From DASRHT01 sp035293765 (GTDB lineage: Bacteria > Chloroflexota > Ktedonobacteria > Ktedonobacterales > Ktedonobacteraceae), in the NCBI GenBank assembly GCA_035293765.1, contig DATGMF010000031.1, positions 1 to 64,000 on the forward strand: 64,000 bases of DNA. Direction: 5' to 3'. The notes beneath the pieces are model-generated. The model saw only the letters and a list, made by a program, of their open reading frames with translations, was not told the origin of the DNA and ran no database searches. Below, in pieces: positions 1 to 8,336 of the stretch (positions are counted from its first letter, which is position 1; each line of letters begins with the position of its first letter). Both the position numbers and the translations under genes were made by a program.

Positions 1-507
1 CCGGGGATGGCGCTTGTGCGCTTTCTACGCCTTCACGATCTTGCTATCGAACTCTCTCTGGCGGTCGCTCTCAGCCTCTCCGTCGCGTCAATCGCTGCCG
101 GTGCATTGCTCTATGCGAAACACTGGTCCCCTGTAAATACCCTGACGACGCTGGTCCTACTGACGCTTACCTGCTCCATCGCTCAGCTCATCATGCAGCT
201 TCCCATCGTTGGTATTACTCCCACTCAAAAACAGAGCGATGACATCGCTGAGAGCGAGACAATGGCGCTGGCCGCGCTCAAGGGCAAAGTCGGAGAGCAA
301 CAGGAGGTGGTAAAGGCGAGCACGCCTCAGCCCCCCAGTCGTGTCCGCAAAGCGGCCTGGGGCCTGGAAGAGGTCGCCACCACCGTCATCCCTGCTACCG
401 CCAACCAGCGGCCATTACAGAGTATCGGACAAGGCGCCACCTCCAAGTCTCACAAAAAAGAGATTGAGCTTGATCCGGTTTCAGAGACAGGACAAATGGA
501 TGGCTAG
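1..507 (+). CDS. C-terminal part of a membrane protein (probably partial, 3' end altered)
   Basis: The frame is open from base 1, and the first ATG is at base 7 with no room to judge a ribosome site, so this is probably the tail of a gene that starts outside the window. Two hydrophobic stretches are visible (about residues 11-37 and 44-66), followed by about 100 polar, Ala/Lys/Gln-rich residues that look cytoplasmic. The arrangement recalls the end of DUF1616-like membrane proteins, but I cannot confirm that. The last 14 or so codons lie inside what looks like the terminal repeat of an IS3-type element, so the original C terminus was probably replaced. Function unknown. Confidence 0.5.
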   Translation, partial: PGMALVRFLRLHDLAIELSLAVALSLSVASIAAGALLYAKHWSPVNTLTTLVLLTLTCSIAQLIMQLPIVGITPTQKQSDDIAESETMALAALKGKVGEQQEVVKASTPQPPSRVRKAAWGLEEVATTVIPATANQRPLQSIGQGATSKSHKKEIELDPVSETGQMDG

Positions 508-620
508 GTCATCAGCTGCTCATACTGCAAGGGGCTGAGATAGCCTAAAGCAGAATGACAACGGCAACGATGGTAAAAGCACTCAATATACTCAAAAATC
601 GTCTGTTGAGCCTGGGTGCG
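465..620 (-). mobile_element. Remnant of an IS3-family insertion sequence (one end only)
   Basis: The remnant consists of the last part of an IS3-type transposase gene (504-620, minus strand) plus about 40 bp beyond its stop. Those 40 bp read TGAGCTTGATCCGGTTTCAG from base 465, and IS3-family terminal repeats commonly begin with TGA. No second end and no upstream transposase sequence is present, because the element is joined directly to thiolase coding sequence at about 617-623. The left boundary is inferred from the TGA rule only. Confidence 0.6.
504..620 (-). pseudogene. IS3-family transposase, C-terminal fragment (integrase core tail)
   Basis: The minus strand read from about 620 to the stop at 504-506 gives some 38 residues, including IFEYIECFYHR and HSALGYLSPLQYE. 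That is the characteristic end of IS3/IS150-type OrfB transposases (rve domain), where the third catalytic residue region is followed by R-x-HSALGY-SP. The DDE residues upstream are missing, so the fragment is inactive. It overlaps the stop of the membrane-protein frame on the other strand by three bases. Confidence 0.8.
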
Positions 621-858
621 CGACCTCTACGGGAAGACCCGCCAGCAAGATCGACATACGGGCCACATTGCGGTTATCCTCGCCCGCCTGGTTGGCGCAG
701 CCGAAAATAACGTTCGATACTACCAGGATCAATATTCGCACGTTTGATCGCTTCGCTGATGACGAGCGCGCCCATGTCGTCGGGCCGCACATCCTTCAGC
801 GTGCCGCCGTAGCGCCCGATAAGCGTACGCACCGCGAGATGATAACCGCTTCTTCCAT
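618..858 (-). pseudogene. Acetyl-CoA acyltransferase (thiolase) N-terminal remnant, two frameshifts, truncated
   Basis: This remnant starts with ATG at 858 behind a good GGAAGG site, only 3 bp after the stop of the enoyl-CoA hydratase. Frame one gives MEEAVIIS. One base is missing near 836, and the next frame gives AVRTLIGRYGGTLKDV then RPDDMGALVISEAIKRA. A second indel near 706-712 restores a third frame with VIFGCANQAGEDNRNVAR and SILLAGLPVEVA. Together these match the first 80 or so residues of thiolases of the beta-ketoadipyl-CoA/acetyl-CoA acyltransferase type. The sequence stops just before the expected active-site cysteine, where the IS3 fragment begins. The gene was probably once an operon partner of the hydratase in fatty-acid or aromatic beta-oxidation. 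Confidence 0.8.
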
Positions 859-861
859 GAT

Positions 862-1638
862 TTACCTTCCTTGAAAATTTGCCTTGCGCTTCTCAATAAA
901 GGCGCGCATCCCTTCTCGCATGTCCTCTGTGGCGAACAGCAGGAAGAAGTTCTTGCGCTCTATCTCCAGTCCCTCTTCTAACGAAGTTTCAAAGGCGGCC
1001 AACACTGCCTCTTTCGCCAGTTGAGCCGCGATGGGAGCCTGAGCCGCGACGGTTTGCGCCAGCTTTTTGGCTTCGTTCAGATGCTCTCCAGGAGGGACGA
1101 CCCGGTTCACCAGGCCAAGCGCGGCCATCTCTTGAGCCGTGACCTGCGCTCCGGTCAATACGATCTCCATTGTGCGATACTTGCCGAGCACATGAGCGAG
1201 ACGTTGCGTGCCACCCGCGCCGGGCATGACGCCAATCAAAATTTCCGGTTGCCCAAAGCGGGCATTTTCTGAGGCCACAATCATATCGCAGTGCATCGCC
1301 AGCTCGCAGCCTCCGCCGAGCGCGTAGCCGCCAACGGCGGCAATCATCGGCGTGCGAATGCGCCGGATGCGGCCCCAGGCTTCGAAGCCACCAAGCATCA
1401 TATCAATCGGCGATTTGTCCGCCATCTCCTTGATATCTGCCCCCGCTGCAAATGCCTTCTCGCCAGCTCCGGTGAGGATAATACAGCGAATCCCCTCGTC
1501 GCGATCAAACTCTTCGAGCGCGTTCGCCAGCTCGCTCACCAGCTTGAAATTAAGCGCGTTCAATTCCTTTGGGCGGTTCAACGTGACGATGCCAATGCGC
1601 TCTTCCCGCTCAACAAGAATATACTGGTACTCTGCCAT
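862..1638 (-). CDS. Enoyl-CoA hydratase/isomerase family protein
   Basis: A 258-residue crotonase-fold protein of full family length. ATG at 1638 has an AAGGAG site. Visible features are the N-terminal VTLNRP strand, the oxyanion-hole region GEKAFAAGADIKEM (about residues 57-70), the GGGCELAMHCD helix with the first catalytic Glu, and FGQPEI..GVMPGAGGTQRL with the second. Known members hydrate trans-2-enoyl-CoA in beta-oxidation or phenylacetate breakdown. A thiolase remnant follows 3 bp downstream on the same strand, so it formerly sat in a beta-oxidation operon. The exact acyl substrate cannot be read from sequence. Confidence 0.93.
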   Translation of the reverse strand: MAEYQYILVEREERIGIVTLNRPKELNALNFKLVSELANALEEFDRDEGIRCIILTGAGEKAFAAGADIKEMADKSPIDMMLGGFEAWGRIRRIRTPMIAAVGGYALGGGCELAMHCDMIVASENARFGQPEILIGVMPGAGGTQRLAHVLGKYRTMEIVLTGAQVTAQEMAALGLVNRVVPPGEHLNEAKKLAQTVAAQAPIAAQLAKEAVLAAFETSLEEGLEIERKNFFLLFATEDMREGMRAFIEKRKANFQGR

Positions 1639-1712
1639 AATGCTCCTTGCTCACAAGGTGAGATGCTACAAAATAATTGTGATTGTAGTATATCACCCGT
1701 GAAGGTCATCAG

Positions 1713-3053
1713 CTATCGCGCCGAAAGCAGAACGATGCCGGAGTGTGCTGGCAGCGTCAGGGTTTGAGCCACGGGATGCCCGAAAAGATCAACATAGCCG
1801 GGAGAATTGAGCATGATGGTATAGCTGAAGTTGCTGCTCGGATTGACAATCACTGTGCCGCCGCTATAAGAGCGCCAGTATACCCCCTGCGCCCAGTACA
1901 TAGCTCCTTTCGGATTGCCAATGTGGACCGTGTACTGCGGGAGACGGTTGTCGGCGCCATATTCCTGCCAGGTGGCGAGGAAGATAGCCGATAGCTGATC
2001 TTTGCACATCAGGTACGAGGAGAGCGCCCACTCTAGCTGGTCGTTGTGGATCGCCGGGCGCGGAAATTCATCAAGAATATAATATGGCTTGTTCTGTTGT
2101 TGCACGGCCTGGATAAACTGCACCAGCTTTACCCAGTTGCTATCCATGATGTAGTTCTGGCCGTAGAAAGTGAAGGCCCCCTCATCCAGAATGCCATCGG
2201 TATGCTGGATCAATTGCTGAATATAGGGGTCGTTTGGCGAGGGAGCAACCAGCCCATAGCCGAGGTTGGGGATCAGTGCCATAGGATGTGGCAGCGCGTG
2301 AAGCGCCTTTTGCATCTCAGTGACCCAGTTCAGCAAATCCGCATGATACTGTGGATCGCTAGGCTGCCCGCTATAGCGTTGCACCCACTGGCCGTTACGA
2401 TAGAAGCCACAGGCTCCAAACATATTATCCAGATTCAAATTATCCACTCCCAATACATCATAGCCTGCCTTGCTGGCCGGTATGGCATACATCTGAAGCT
2501 GCCAGTTAATCACGTCCGGGTTGCTGAAATCGAGCGACAAATTAGGGTCTGAAAATTGCCGTGCCGGTGTGACACGGTCGCATTTGTAGAGAATCCAGTC
2601 GGGATGGAACGCTTTCCAGTAAGCAAGATCGTGCTCGCGGCCCAGATCGTTATTGTCAAATGTCCCATGATCGCGGTTCAAGGGCATGTAGTAGCTGAGC
2701 AAGATATGCGGGTTGGCGGCGCGGAAAGCTGCAACCGTTTCCGGTTGAGCGCCCCATACAAAGTCGTAAGCGCCGGCCATACGTTTTATCGTGGGATCGT
2801 CCAGGTTGAAGGTGAAGGTCTGGAAAAGATGGATATTATCCCAGGTGTTAGGAAACGGGCGCACCCCTGGTATAGTGGAGATGGGTGGGCAATTGGTAGC
2901 ATTGCACGATTGCCAGGCGTAGGCGGTACTGGTTGGACTGACAGCGGGCGTGGGTTTGCTATTCTGGGTTGCAAAGGGACTGCAACTGCTGAGCATCACA
3001 AGGGCCAGTAGTAATGCGCCAAAAATTGAATGTTTGCGAAAATATACAGGCAT
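1713..3053 (-). CDS. Secreted lipoprotein with glycoside-hydrolase-like (GHL/TIM-barrel) domain
   Basis: The start was placed at the ATG at 3053 (AGAGGT upstream); the frame stays open further 5' but that part lacks protein character. The 446-residue product begins with a lipoprotein signal peptide (hydrophobic residues about 9-21, lipobox LSSC), then a Thr/Pro/Ser linker. The rest shows alternating beta/alpha blocks with motifs such as DFSNPDVINW, GVDNLN and ILDEG, typical of putative glycosyl-hydrolase-like barrels (GHL families) in which acidic residues at strand ends are catalytic. It probably acts on a polysaccharide outside the membrane. Enzymatic activity is inferred only, and the substrate is unknown. 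Confidence 0.7.
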   Translation of the reverse strand: MPVYFRKHSIFGALLLALVMLSSCSPFATQNSKPTPAVSPTSTAYAWQSCNATNCPPISTIPGVRPFPNTWDNIHLFQTFTFNLDDPTIKRMAGAYDFVWGAQPETVAAFRAANPHILLSYYMPLNRDHGTFDNNDLGREHDLAYWKAFHPDWILYKCDRVTPARQFSDPNLSLDFSNPDVINWQLQMYAIPASKAGYDVLGVDNLNLDNMFGACGFYRNGQWVQRYSGQPSDPQYHADLLNWVTEMQKALHALPHPMALIPNLGYGLVAPSPNDPYIQQLIQHTDGILDEGAFTFYGQNYIMDSNWVKLVQFIQAVQQQNKPYYILDEFPRPAIHNDQLEWALSSYLMCKDQLSAIFLATWQEYGADNRLPQYTVHIGNPKGAMYWAQGVYWRSYSGGTVIVNPSSNFSYTIMLNSPGYVDLFGHPVAQTLTLPAHSGIVLLSAR

Positions 3054-3311
3054 AAAGCAGACCTCTAATATAGATAGCATGACAATTCTCCATGTTATTT
3101 CTATCGTCCTGCCTTGCCCTATCGATAGTATTGGCGGTTCAAAAAATTGTATGTTGGCTAGATGAAAAATCCCATGTTTGTTGTTTGCCCAAACGCTCCT
3201 CTTGGAGAAGCTATTCTGTCCATAAACGTTTTGATAGTCCAAACGCTGCTCAAATAGTTCCCCAAGAGAAGTGATGTTTATGCAATAATACTTACTACGG
3301 TGAACGGCATG

Positions 3312-3560
3312 CTAATTAAGAGGACGCAAGGAAGAAAGCGTGTCGTTAGCAATCCCTATAGCATCAACGCTCGGATAAACTCCCGGGATGAGTGTTGCCC
3401 TAAGCTCATCAAAATTGTAATTGGCAAAAAACTGCCAATTTCCCTCAAGAACGACGATAGAAGAGGTCTCATCATTGAAATCTCTCAGATCGGTAGCGGT
3501 GGTAACTTCTTTTGTCGGCCCCTGGAAATTGTAGTCCCGGTAGAGAATGACTCGTGGCAT
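3312..3560 (-). CDS. Beta/gamma-crystallin domain protein
   Basis: An 82-residue single-domain protein. ATG at 3560 is preceded by GGAGTAGGCTACC. It begins VILYRDYNFQG, the Tyr-x-x-x-x-Phe-x-Gly Greek-key hallmark. It contains NDETSS (about residues 29-34), which fits the calcium-site pattern (N/D)(N/D)x(S/T)S, and a second, imperfect NDTLSS near the C terminus. A second Greek-key-like stretch (WQFFANYNF) lies in between. No signal peptide is visible. Bacterial members bind Ca2+ and are often stress or spore-coat proteins; the role here is unknown. It stands alone between two operons. Confidence 0.8.
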   Translation of the reverse strand: MPRVILYRDYNFQGPTKEVTTATDLRDFNDETSSIVVLEGNWQFFANYNFDELRATLIPGVYPSVDAIGIANDTLSSLRPLN

Positions 3561-3894
3561 GGTAGCCTACTCCTTCTTTTTTTAATTGATCAGGAGGTTC
3601 TAAGATTGTTTCCGTCTCTGGAACACTTCCTCATCATAGAGAAACACACACATGATGAGAAATCATCTTTCTCCAAGATGGAGCTACTGTACCGCCCTCT
3701 AGACATAAGAGAGGCGCATCCAGTTACAAGAGAGTTCCTTTTGACTCTAGTAAAAAGATGATTCTCTGACTATATCTTATATGAAAGATAAAGCGGTATA
3801 TTTTGTTCTACTGAAGTAGAAAGATCAAGCAAACTCCTTGCGCAACACGGGTAACAAAAGGGAGTGTGAGACGATCCAGCAACGAAGCAAACCT
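3561..3894. other. Intergenic region without recognisable gene
   Basis: A 334-bp spacer between the stop of the CoA-transferase beta gene and the start of the crystallin gene, both on the minus strand. It holds the crystallin promoter region and the 3' end of the CoA-transferase operon. I saw no convincing frame, terminator with U-tract, or repeat. Confidence 0.5.
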
Positions 3895-4674
3895 TTACTG
3901 CGTCCATACCCCTTGTGGGTCGCATGCGCGGATCAGGCGCAGCTCATTTTCGCTGGGCGGGATCGTCTCGGCGCAATCGGGAGCGAGGCGCAGCGGCCAG
4001 CCCGTCTGCTCCTGTACCTGCTCGATGGTTGTGTCTGGATGATAGGATTTGAGCAGGGCCTCGCCCGTTGCAGGGTCGAAGGTAAAGACCGCGAGCGTTG
4101 TAATCAAGGCTGCCGGACCGCCTCTGGGCAGGCCAACGCGCTGCCGCCACGCAACGCCCGCCGGTCCATGCTCATCAGGATAGCCGTAACCAGGGCTGGT
4201 GACATAGTCCACGCGCTCGCGGAAGCGGTGGCGTTCGTGCGGCATGATAATGGCGAGTCGCTGTGACAATGAGGCAATGTCCGCACCGCCGCCGCTGCCG
4301 GGCAGGCGTACTTTGGGATGCTGCCAATCGCCGATCATAGAAGTGTTGAGGTTGCCGTACCGATCAATCTCTGCGCCGCCGATGAAGCCCAGTTGTACCT
4401 CGCCTGCTGCCATCAAGCCGATCAATTGTGAAGTGCCCGTCGTCCACAGTGCGCCGGTAATATTGGCCGCGTCGCCCATTGTGTAGAGCAACTCCGCAGC
4501 GGGCGTATCGCGAATAGTGCCTGTTTCGAAGAAGCCGATGCAGTTTGGCGCGTGGGTGTGTTTGGCGAGGGCGAAGGCCAGCAATGGGAGGCGCATCCCG
4601 ACAAAGACATTCTCGCCATCATGTATCTCTCTGGCTGCGCAGACAACCATCAATTCTCTGGAAGTGTAATCCAT
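3895..4674 (-). CDS. CoA-transferase family protein, beta subunit (GctB/IpdB-like)
   Basis: A 259-residue product if it starts at ATG 4674 (AAGGA seven bases upstream), where the family homology DYTSRELMVVCAAREI begins. In-frame starts at 4725 (ATG) and 4791 (TTG, overlapping the alpha gene stop) are alternatives. Motifs are GENVFVGMRLPLLAF, GFFETG, GFIGGAEID and the glycine-rich LPGSGGGADIA. These match the beta subunit of class I CoA-transferases such as glutaconate CoA-transferase, and of IpdB-type steroid ring-opening hydrolases. It forms a heteromer with the product of the gene just upstream. The true substrate (glutaconate, 3-oxoacid or sterol-ring CoA ester) cannot be told from sequence. 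Confidence 0.85.
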   Translation of the reverse strand: MDYTSRELMVVCAAREIHDGENVFVGMRLPLLAFALAKHTHAPNCIGFFETGTIRDTPAAELLYTMGDAANITGALWTTGTSQLIGLMAAGEVQLGFIGGAEIDRYGNLNTSMIGDWQHPKVRLPGSGGGADIASLSQRLAIIMPHERHRFRERVDYVTSPGYGYPDEHGPAGVAWRQRVGLPRGGPAALITTLAVFTFDPATGEALLKSYHPDTTIEQVQEQTGWPLRLAPDCAETIPPSENELRLIRACDPQGVWTQ

Positions 4675-4787
4675 GTGCAGTTCCTTAAATACATTTTCAC
4701 TTGACACCTTTGGGTGTAATGCCATACTTCTCTCAAGAGGTGCGGCGGGAGCCAGTGGCGAGCTCGACCCGCTTGAGGGTGCTGAAA

Positions 4788-5702
4788 TCAATACCCATAA
4801 TCGACCGGCGCGGCGTATCGGTGTTCCCGCACGCCCAGGCCACGGACACGATCTTCTCCCAATCTGGCTCTATATTCTGCTCGCCCCGTCACCTGCAAAA
4901 CCCACTCATTGACCCATGCCTGGAAACCTTCGACGGTACGAGTTTGCAGGTGATACTCGTGGAAAAACTGGTGGTCGCGGTTATAGTAGCCCTGGGCTGC
5001 GGAAGGATGCGCTCCCCAGGGCTCGTGAACAACGGCCCGCACCTTGTAAGATGGTCCAAGCACGCGGTTGGGATCGCTCACAATGGTTTCGTGCGGCACG
5101 ATTTCTTCGGCGACGATGATAACGTCGCGAGCCGCCAGCATGGCCTCCCTGGTCACGCCAAAGCTGCCCCAGAGATGAGCGTTACCTTGCTCGTCGCTGC
5201 GCTGCACATGAATGATCGTCACATTGGGCCTGATCGCGGGCACCAGGAGCAACGGCGTGCCATCCAGCGGCGAATGCTCAAAGAGAAAGGTCGGATTCTG
5301 GCGCGGTATGTCGCTTCCTAGCAGGGTACGCGTGGGGATGTAGGGCGAACCCAGGCTGGCCGCCAGCAGGGCGAGCGCAATGGTATGATTGCTATGCTCC
5401 TCGACGATCAAGGGATGAGGAATATCCTTCTCCACTGCACGGCGGTAGCAATGGCCCAGCCCCTCGCTCACATTGCCGATCCAGGCTGCCTGGATCTTCT
5501 TCACGCAGCCTGCGCCGATCAGCAGGTCGAAAAGCACGTCCGAAATAGGTCCGATCAAGGTAAGTTCGCGCTTTTGCTGGCGAATCATCTCATGTCCTGC
5601 GGCAAAAGGGATCAGCGGTTCGAGGCCCAATCCCATTGCGACCGATGAGCCATCAGGCACGTAACGAGCGATAGCTTCTTTCATAGTGGTGAGTTTACTC
5701 AT
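4788..5702 (-). CDS. CoA-transferase family protein, alpha subunit (GctA/IpdA-like)
   Basis: A 304-residue protein of normal length for the alpha subunit of glutaconate-type CoA-transferases. It begins LTTMKEAIARYVPDGSSVAMG and contains LIGAG, NHTIALALLAASLG, the conserved LLGSDI turn and AIRPNVTIIHVQRSDEQGN, which are features of this family. Its ATG overlaps the stop codon of the upstream lipoprotein gene (ATGA, 5699-5702), so translation is probably coupled. The beta subunit follows. Together they are expected to move CoA between acids or open a CoA-linked ring in the cytoplasm. Confidence 0.87.
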   Translation of the reverse strand: MSKLTTMKEAIARYVPDGSSVAMGLGLEPLIPFAAGHEMIRQQKRELTLIGPISDVLFDLLIGAGCVKKIQAAWIGNVSEGLGHCYRRAVEKDIPHPLIVEEHSNHTIALALLAASLGSPYIPTRTLLGSDIPRQNPTFLFEHSPLDGTPLLLVPAIRPNVTIIHVQRSDEQGNAHLWGSFGVTREAMLAARDVIIVAEEIVPHETIVSDPNRVLGPSYKVRAVVHEPWGAHPSAAQGYYNRDHQFFHEYHLQTRTVEGFQAWVNEWVLQVTGRAEYRARLGEDRVRGLGVREHRYAAPVDYGY

Positions 5703-6649
5703 GCAGGCATATACTCCACAATAATATTGGCGAAGTCGTCCGACACAAATATGTTACCATGTTGATCAATCACGAGTCCCTGCGGCTCAATATATCCCCG
5801 GCTTGCCAATGTCTCGCGCTGTCCGGTTGCCAGATTCAGGCGAATCAAAGCGTGGATCGCCGGATCGAGGTCGATCACGAACAGGTTGCCGTACGCATCA
5901 AGTGCCACATCATCTGGCATGCTAAAGCCGCCAAGACGCTGCACCTGGCCCCCCGGCGCAATCTTCCAGATCTCGCCGCCGCACTCGTCGGCGATATAGA
6001 TATTGCCCTGCGTATCGACTACCCCTCCAACCGGACGCACCATACCCGAAGTTAGTAGCGTCAACGTGCGCCCGTCCAGGCTCATACGGTATACTGCTCC
6101 CGTGGGGCTATCGGGCACGATCAGTGTATTGGTGGTGGCGTCATAAGCGGTACCGTCAACGCCATCTTTGCAGCGTGCCGTACTGGGCGTGCCCGGTAGC
6201 GCGCGTAAGACCGCCGGCGATGCTGCTCCCGGTGCGAGGGAAACGATGCGGTGCCTGCGCTGTTCCGCGATAATCATGGTGCCATTTGATAGTACGGTGA
6301 AGCCTTCGGGTCCGGCCAACGCCCGCGCTATCACTGTGACTGTACCATCGTTATTGACCTGGCTGATGGTCCCGTTATAAAAATCGCCAAAGAGCAGACG
6401 CCCTTGCTGGTCAAACGCCAGGTCGTCTGGTCGAGCTGAGCCGCGATAAAGCACGCGGGAGTTGTAATGTTGAGGAGCGGTACCCGTTGCGCTGGTAGCT
6501 GTTGGCACGGGCGTGGATGTGGGGGTCATAGTTGGGCTGGCTCGTGGCGTGGCGCTTGCCGATGGCGCCGTTGATCCGCCGCAAGATGCCAGCAGGATGC
6601 AGCAGGAGAAAATAATGGGGCAAATAACACTGGTACGTCGGGCCAACAT
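5699..6649 (-). CDS. Lipoprotein with SMP-30/NHL-type beta-propeller
   Basis: A 316-residue product. ATG at 6649 has AAAGGA. A lipoprotein signal (hydrophobic residues 8-22, lipobox LASC at about 20-23) is followed by a 35-residue Ser/Thr/Pro linker. The rest is a propeller with repeated blade ends: DLAFDQQGRLLFGDF, GGVVDTQGNIYIADE, DVALDAYGNLFVID and GLVIDQHGNIFVSDD. Family members include gluconolactonase/SMP-30 and Vgb-like proteins. It is anchored outside the membrane. The ATGA overlap with gctA suggests one operon, so it could bind or process a substrate of that pathway, but that is inference. Confidence 0.75.
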   Translation of the reverse strand: MLARRTSVICPIIFSCCILLASCGGSTAPSASATPRASPTMTPTSTPVPTATSATGTAPQHYNSRVLYRGSARPDDLAFDQQGRLLFGDFYNGTISQVNNDGTVTVIARALAGPEGFTVLSNGTMIIAEQRRHRIVSLAPGAASPAVLRALPGTPSTARCKDGVDGTAYDATTNTLIVPDSPTGAVYRMSLDGRTLTLLTSGMVRPVGGVVDTQGNIYIADECGGEIWKIAPGGQVQRLGGFSMPDDVALDAYGNLFVIDLDPAIHALIRLNLATGQRETLASRGYIEPQGLVIDQHGNIFVSDDFANIIVEYMPA

Positions 6650-6695
6650 AATGTATCCTTTCTATAACCCCTGCTGTGGGTTGCTTGATGTTATG

Positions 6696-6720
6696 GTAGG
6701 GGCAGGTTTTGCACCTGCCC
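6696..6720. repeat. GTAGGGGC-type palindromic repeat (copy 1)
   Basis: The copy reads GTAGGGGCAGG, then TTTTGC, then ACCTGCCC. Perfect 8-bp arms (6700-6707 and 6713-6720) enclose a 5-base loop. It lies between the divergent lipoprotein and MFS genes. Similar palindromes occur at about 20124, 29347, 30463, 31336 and 33083-33222, so it belongs to a dispersed intergenic family. Confidence 0.75.
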
Positions 6721-6741
6721 TGGCTTATTAGGAGGCAACTA

Positions 6742-8253
6742 GTGAGAAAAGAAAGCGACGAAATGGCTATTGTTGGGCAGGGAGGCGAGGCCGTAATTTC
6801 CTCGCATAGCCCTCCTATCGCTTTTCCCCGGCTGCGATGGTCGCAAATTTTTTCCATCAGTATCTTCTACTTTGCGCTCAATTTCCATTGGGCCGCTCTT
6901 GGTATTATCATTCTTCCGAGTCAGGTTTTCAAGATTGTGGGTGAGCAGGGTAAAGGGGCCGCGCTGGCGTTCGTGCTTGTTCCGGGGGCCTTTGTCTCGC
7001 TCGTCGCCAATCCGTTTTTTGGCATGCTCAGTGATCGGACGAGGGGTAGGATTGCTGCGTGGGGACGCCGCCGCCCATATATCCTCCTGGGGACGCTGGT
7101 GAACGTGGCTGCTCTGGTCTGGATGGCGGCGGCGCGCGATATTCCGACGCTGGCTATCGCTTATGTCATCGTACAGTTTTCCAGCAACGCGGCCCAGGCC
7201 CCTTTTCATGCTCTGTTGCCCGATGTGGTGCCGCTTGAACAGCGCGGCCTGACCTCTGGCGTCATGGGAGTACTGCTGATCGCGGGCAATATTGGCGGCG
7301 TGATCCTGGCTGGCAGCGTGCTCAATTCTGCTCAACCCCTTCCCATCTATCAGCAGGAGCTATGGCTAACCTATGGTGTGATCATGCTCGTTATGGTGGT
7401 GCTAATGCTCGTAACAGTTTTTTCTGTGCGAGGCGATAAGGCAACGGCTCTACCTGAGCAGAACCGGCCACAGAAGATGTGGATTTCGCGCTCAGCGCTA
7501 CTGACTATTGGGGGAACGCTGGCCGCTGTAGCAATAGGCTGGGCGCTAATAACTGGCTGGAATATGCTGCACATTGCTAACATCCAGATTAGCGGAGATG
7601 TAGAGCCGGTCGTGCTTGAGGTGATTGCTACCATCGGATTGCTGCGCCTGTTCGACTTTAATCCACGCCGCGATCCCGACTTCGCCTGGGTGCTGGTGAC
7701 GCGCCTGCTTATGATGCTGGGCATTTATACGATCCAGACCTTCTTGCAATTCTACATGCGCGACGTTGTACAGGTGGCGAACCCGGAACAGGAAACGACC
7801 AACTTTGTGATCCTCGTCTCACTGACTAGCCTGGTGAGCGCCTTTGTCGCCGGCTGGTTATCAGACCGCTTTGGACGCAAACGCATGGTCTACCTCTCCG
7901 GCGGTTTTATGTCGCTGGTAGGCTTCATTTTTATTGTGACGCACTCGCTAACCATTGTGATTGCCGCCGGGGCGATCTTCGGACTCGGGTATGGAGCGTA
8001 TCAAAGCGTGGATTGGGCTCTGGTCGCCGACGTGCTGCCTTCGCATCGCAATTACGCCCGCGATATGGGAGTCTGGAACATCTCGCTCTCGCTCCCCCAG
8101 GTCATCGCTCCTGTACTGGGCGGCCCGCTCACCGACTTTTTTACTCATAGTGGGCAAGCGGTGCTTGGCTACCAACTGCTTTTTGCTATGGCGATTGCCT
8201 ACTGCATTCTTGGTACCGTAACAATACACTATATTCGGGGCGTGAAACGCTAA
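6742..8253 (+). CDS. MFS transporter (SLC45/GPH-like sugar or anion symporter)
   Basis: Start GTG 6742 is chosen because AGGAGG lies six bases upstream; ATG 6763 would be the alternative. The 503-residue protein has about 12 hydrophobic segments. MFS motif A appears as GMLSDRTRGRIAAWGRRRPY after TM2, with the WGRRRP form seen in SLC45/sucrose-type carriers, and again as GWLSDRFGRKRM in the second half. WALVADVLP..NYARDMGVWN near TM10 is typical of the same group. It probably moves a sugar or organic solute with protons across the inner membrane. The gene stands alone. Confidence 0.85.
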   Translation: MRKESDEMAIVGQGGEAVISSHSPPIAFPRLRWSQIFSISIFYFALNFHWAALGIIILPSQVFKIVGEQGKGAALAFVLVPGAFVSLVANPFFGMLSDRTRGRIAAWGRRRPYILLGTLVNVAALVWMAAARDIPTLAIAYVIVQFSSNAAQAPFHALLPDVVPLEQRGLTSGVMGVLLIAGNIGGVILAGSVLNSAQPLPIYQQELWLTYGVIMLVMVVLMLVTVFSVRGDKATALPEQNRPQKMWISRSALLTIGGTLAAVAIGWALITGWNMLHIANIQISGDVEPVVLEVIATIGLLRLFDFNPRRDPDFAWVLVTRLLMMLGIYTIQTFLQFYMRDVVQVANPEQETTNFVILVSLTSLVSAFVAGWLSDRFGRKRMVYLSGGFMSLVGFIFIVTHSLTIVIAAGAIFGLGYGAYQSVDWALVADVLPSHRNYARDMGVWNISLSLPQVIAPVLGGPLTDFFTHSGQAVLGYQLLFAMAIAYCILGTVTIHYIRGVKR

Positions 8254-8336
8254 ACATTAGTGAACGTTTCTCAATCCATTTGAGTCTGAATAGTGCCTGT
8301 AGCGACGCGCTCAAGCTCGCCGCCACAGGGGATTTT

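Noticed and set aside
592..792. Apparent separate 66-codon minus-strand gene
   Set aside because: It is one of three frame segments of the thiolase remnant, ending by chance in the IS3 fragment.
4701..5321. 206-codon plus-strand frame over the CoA-transferase genes
   Set aside because: Antisense to well-supported gctA/gctB-like genes, without ribosome site or family motif.
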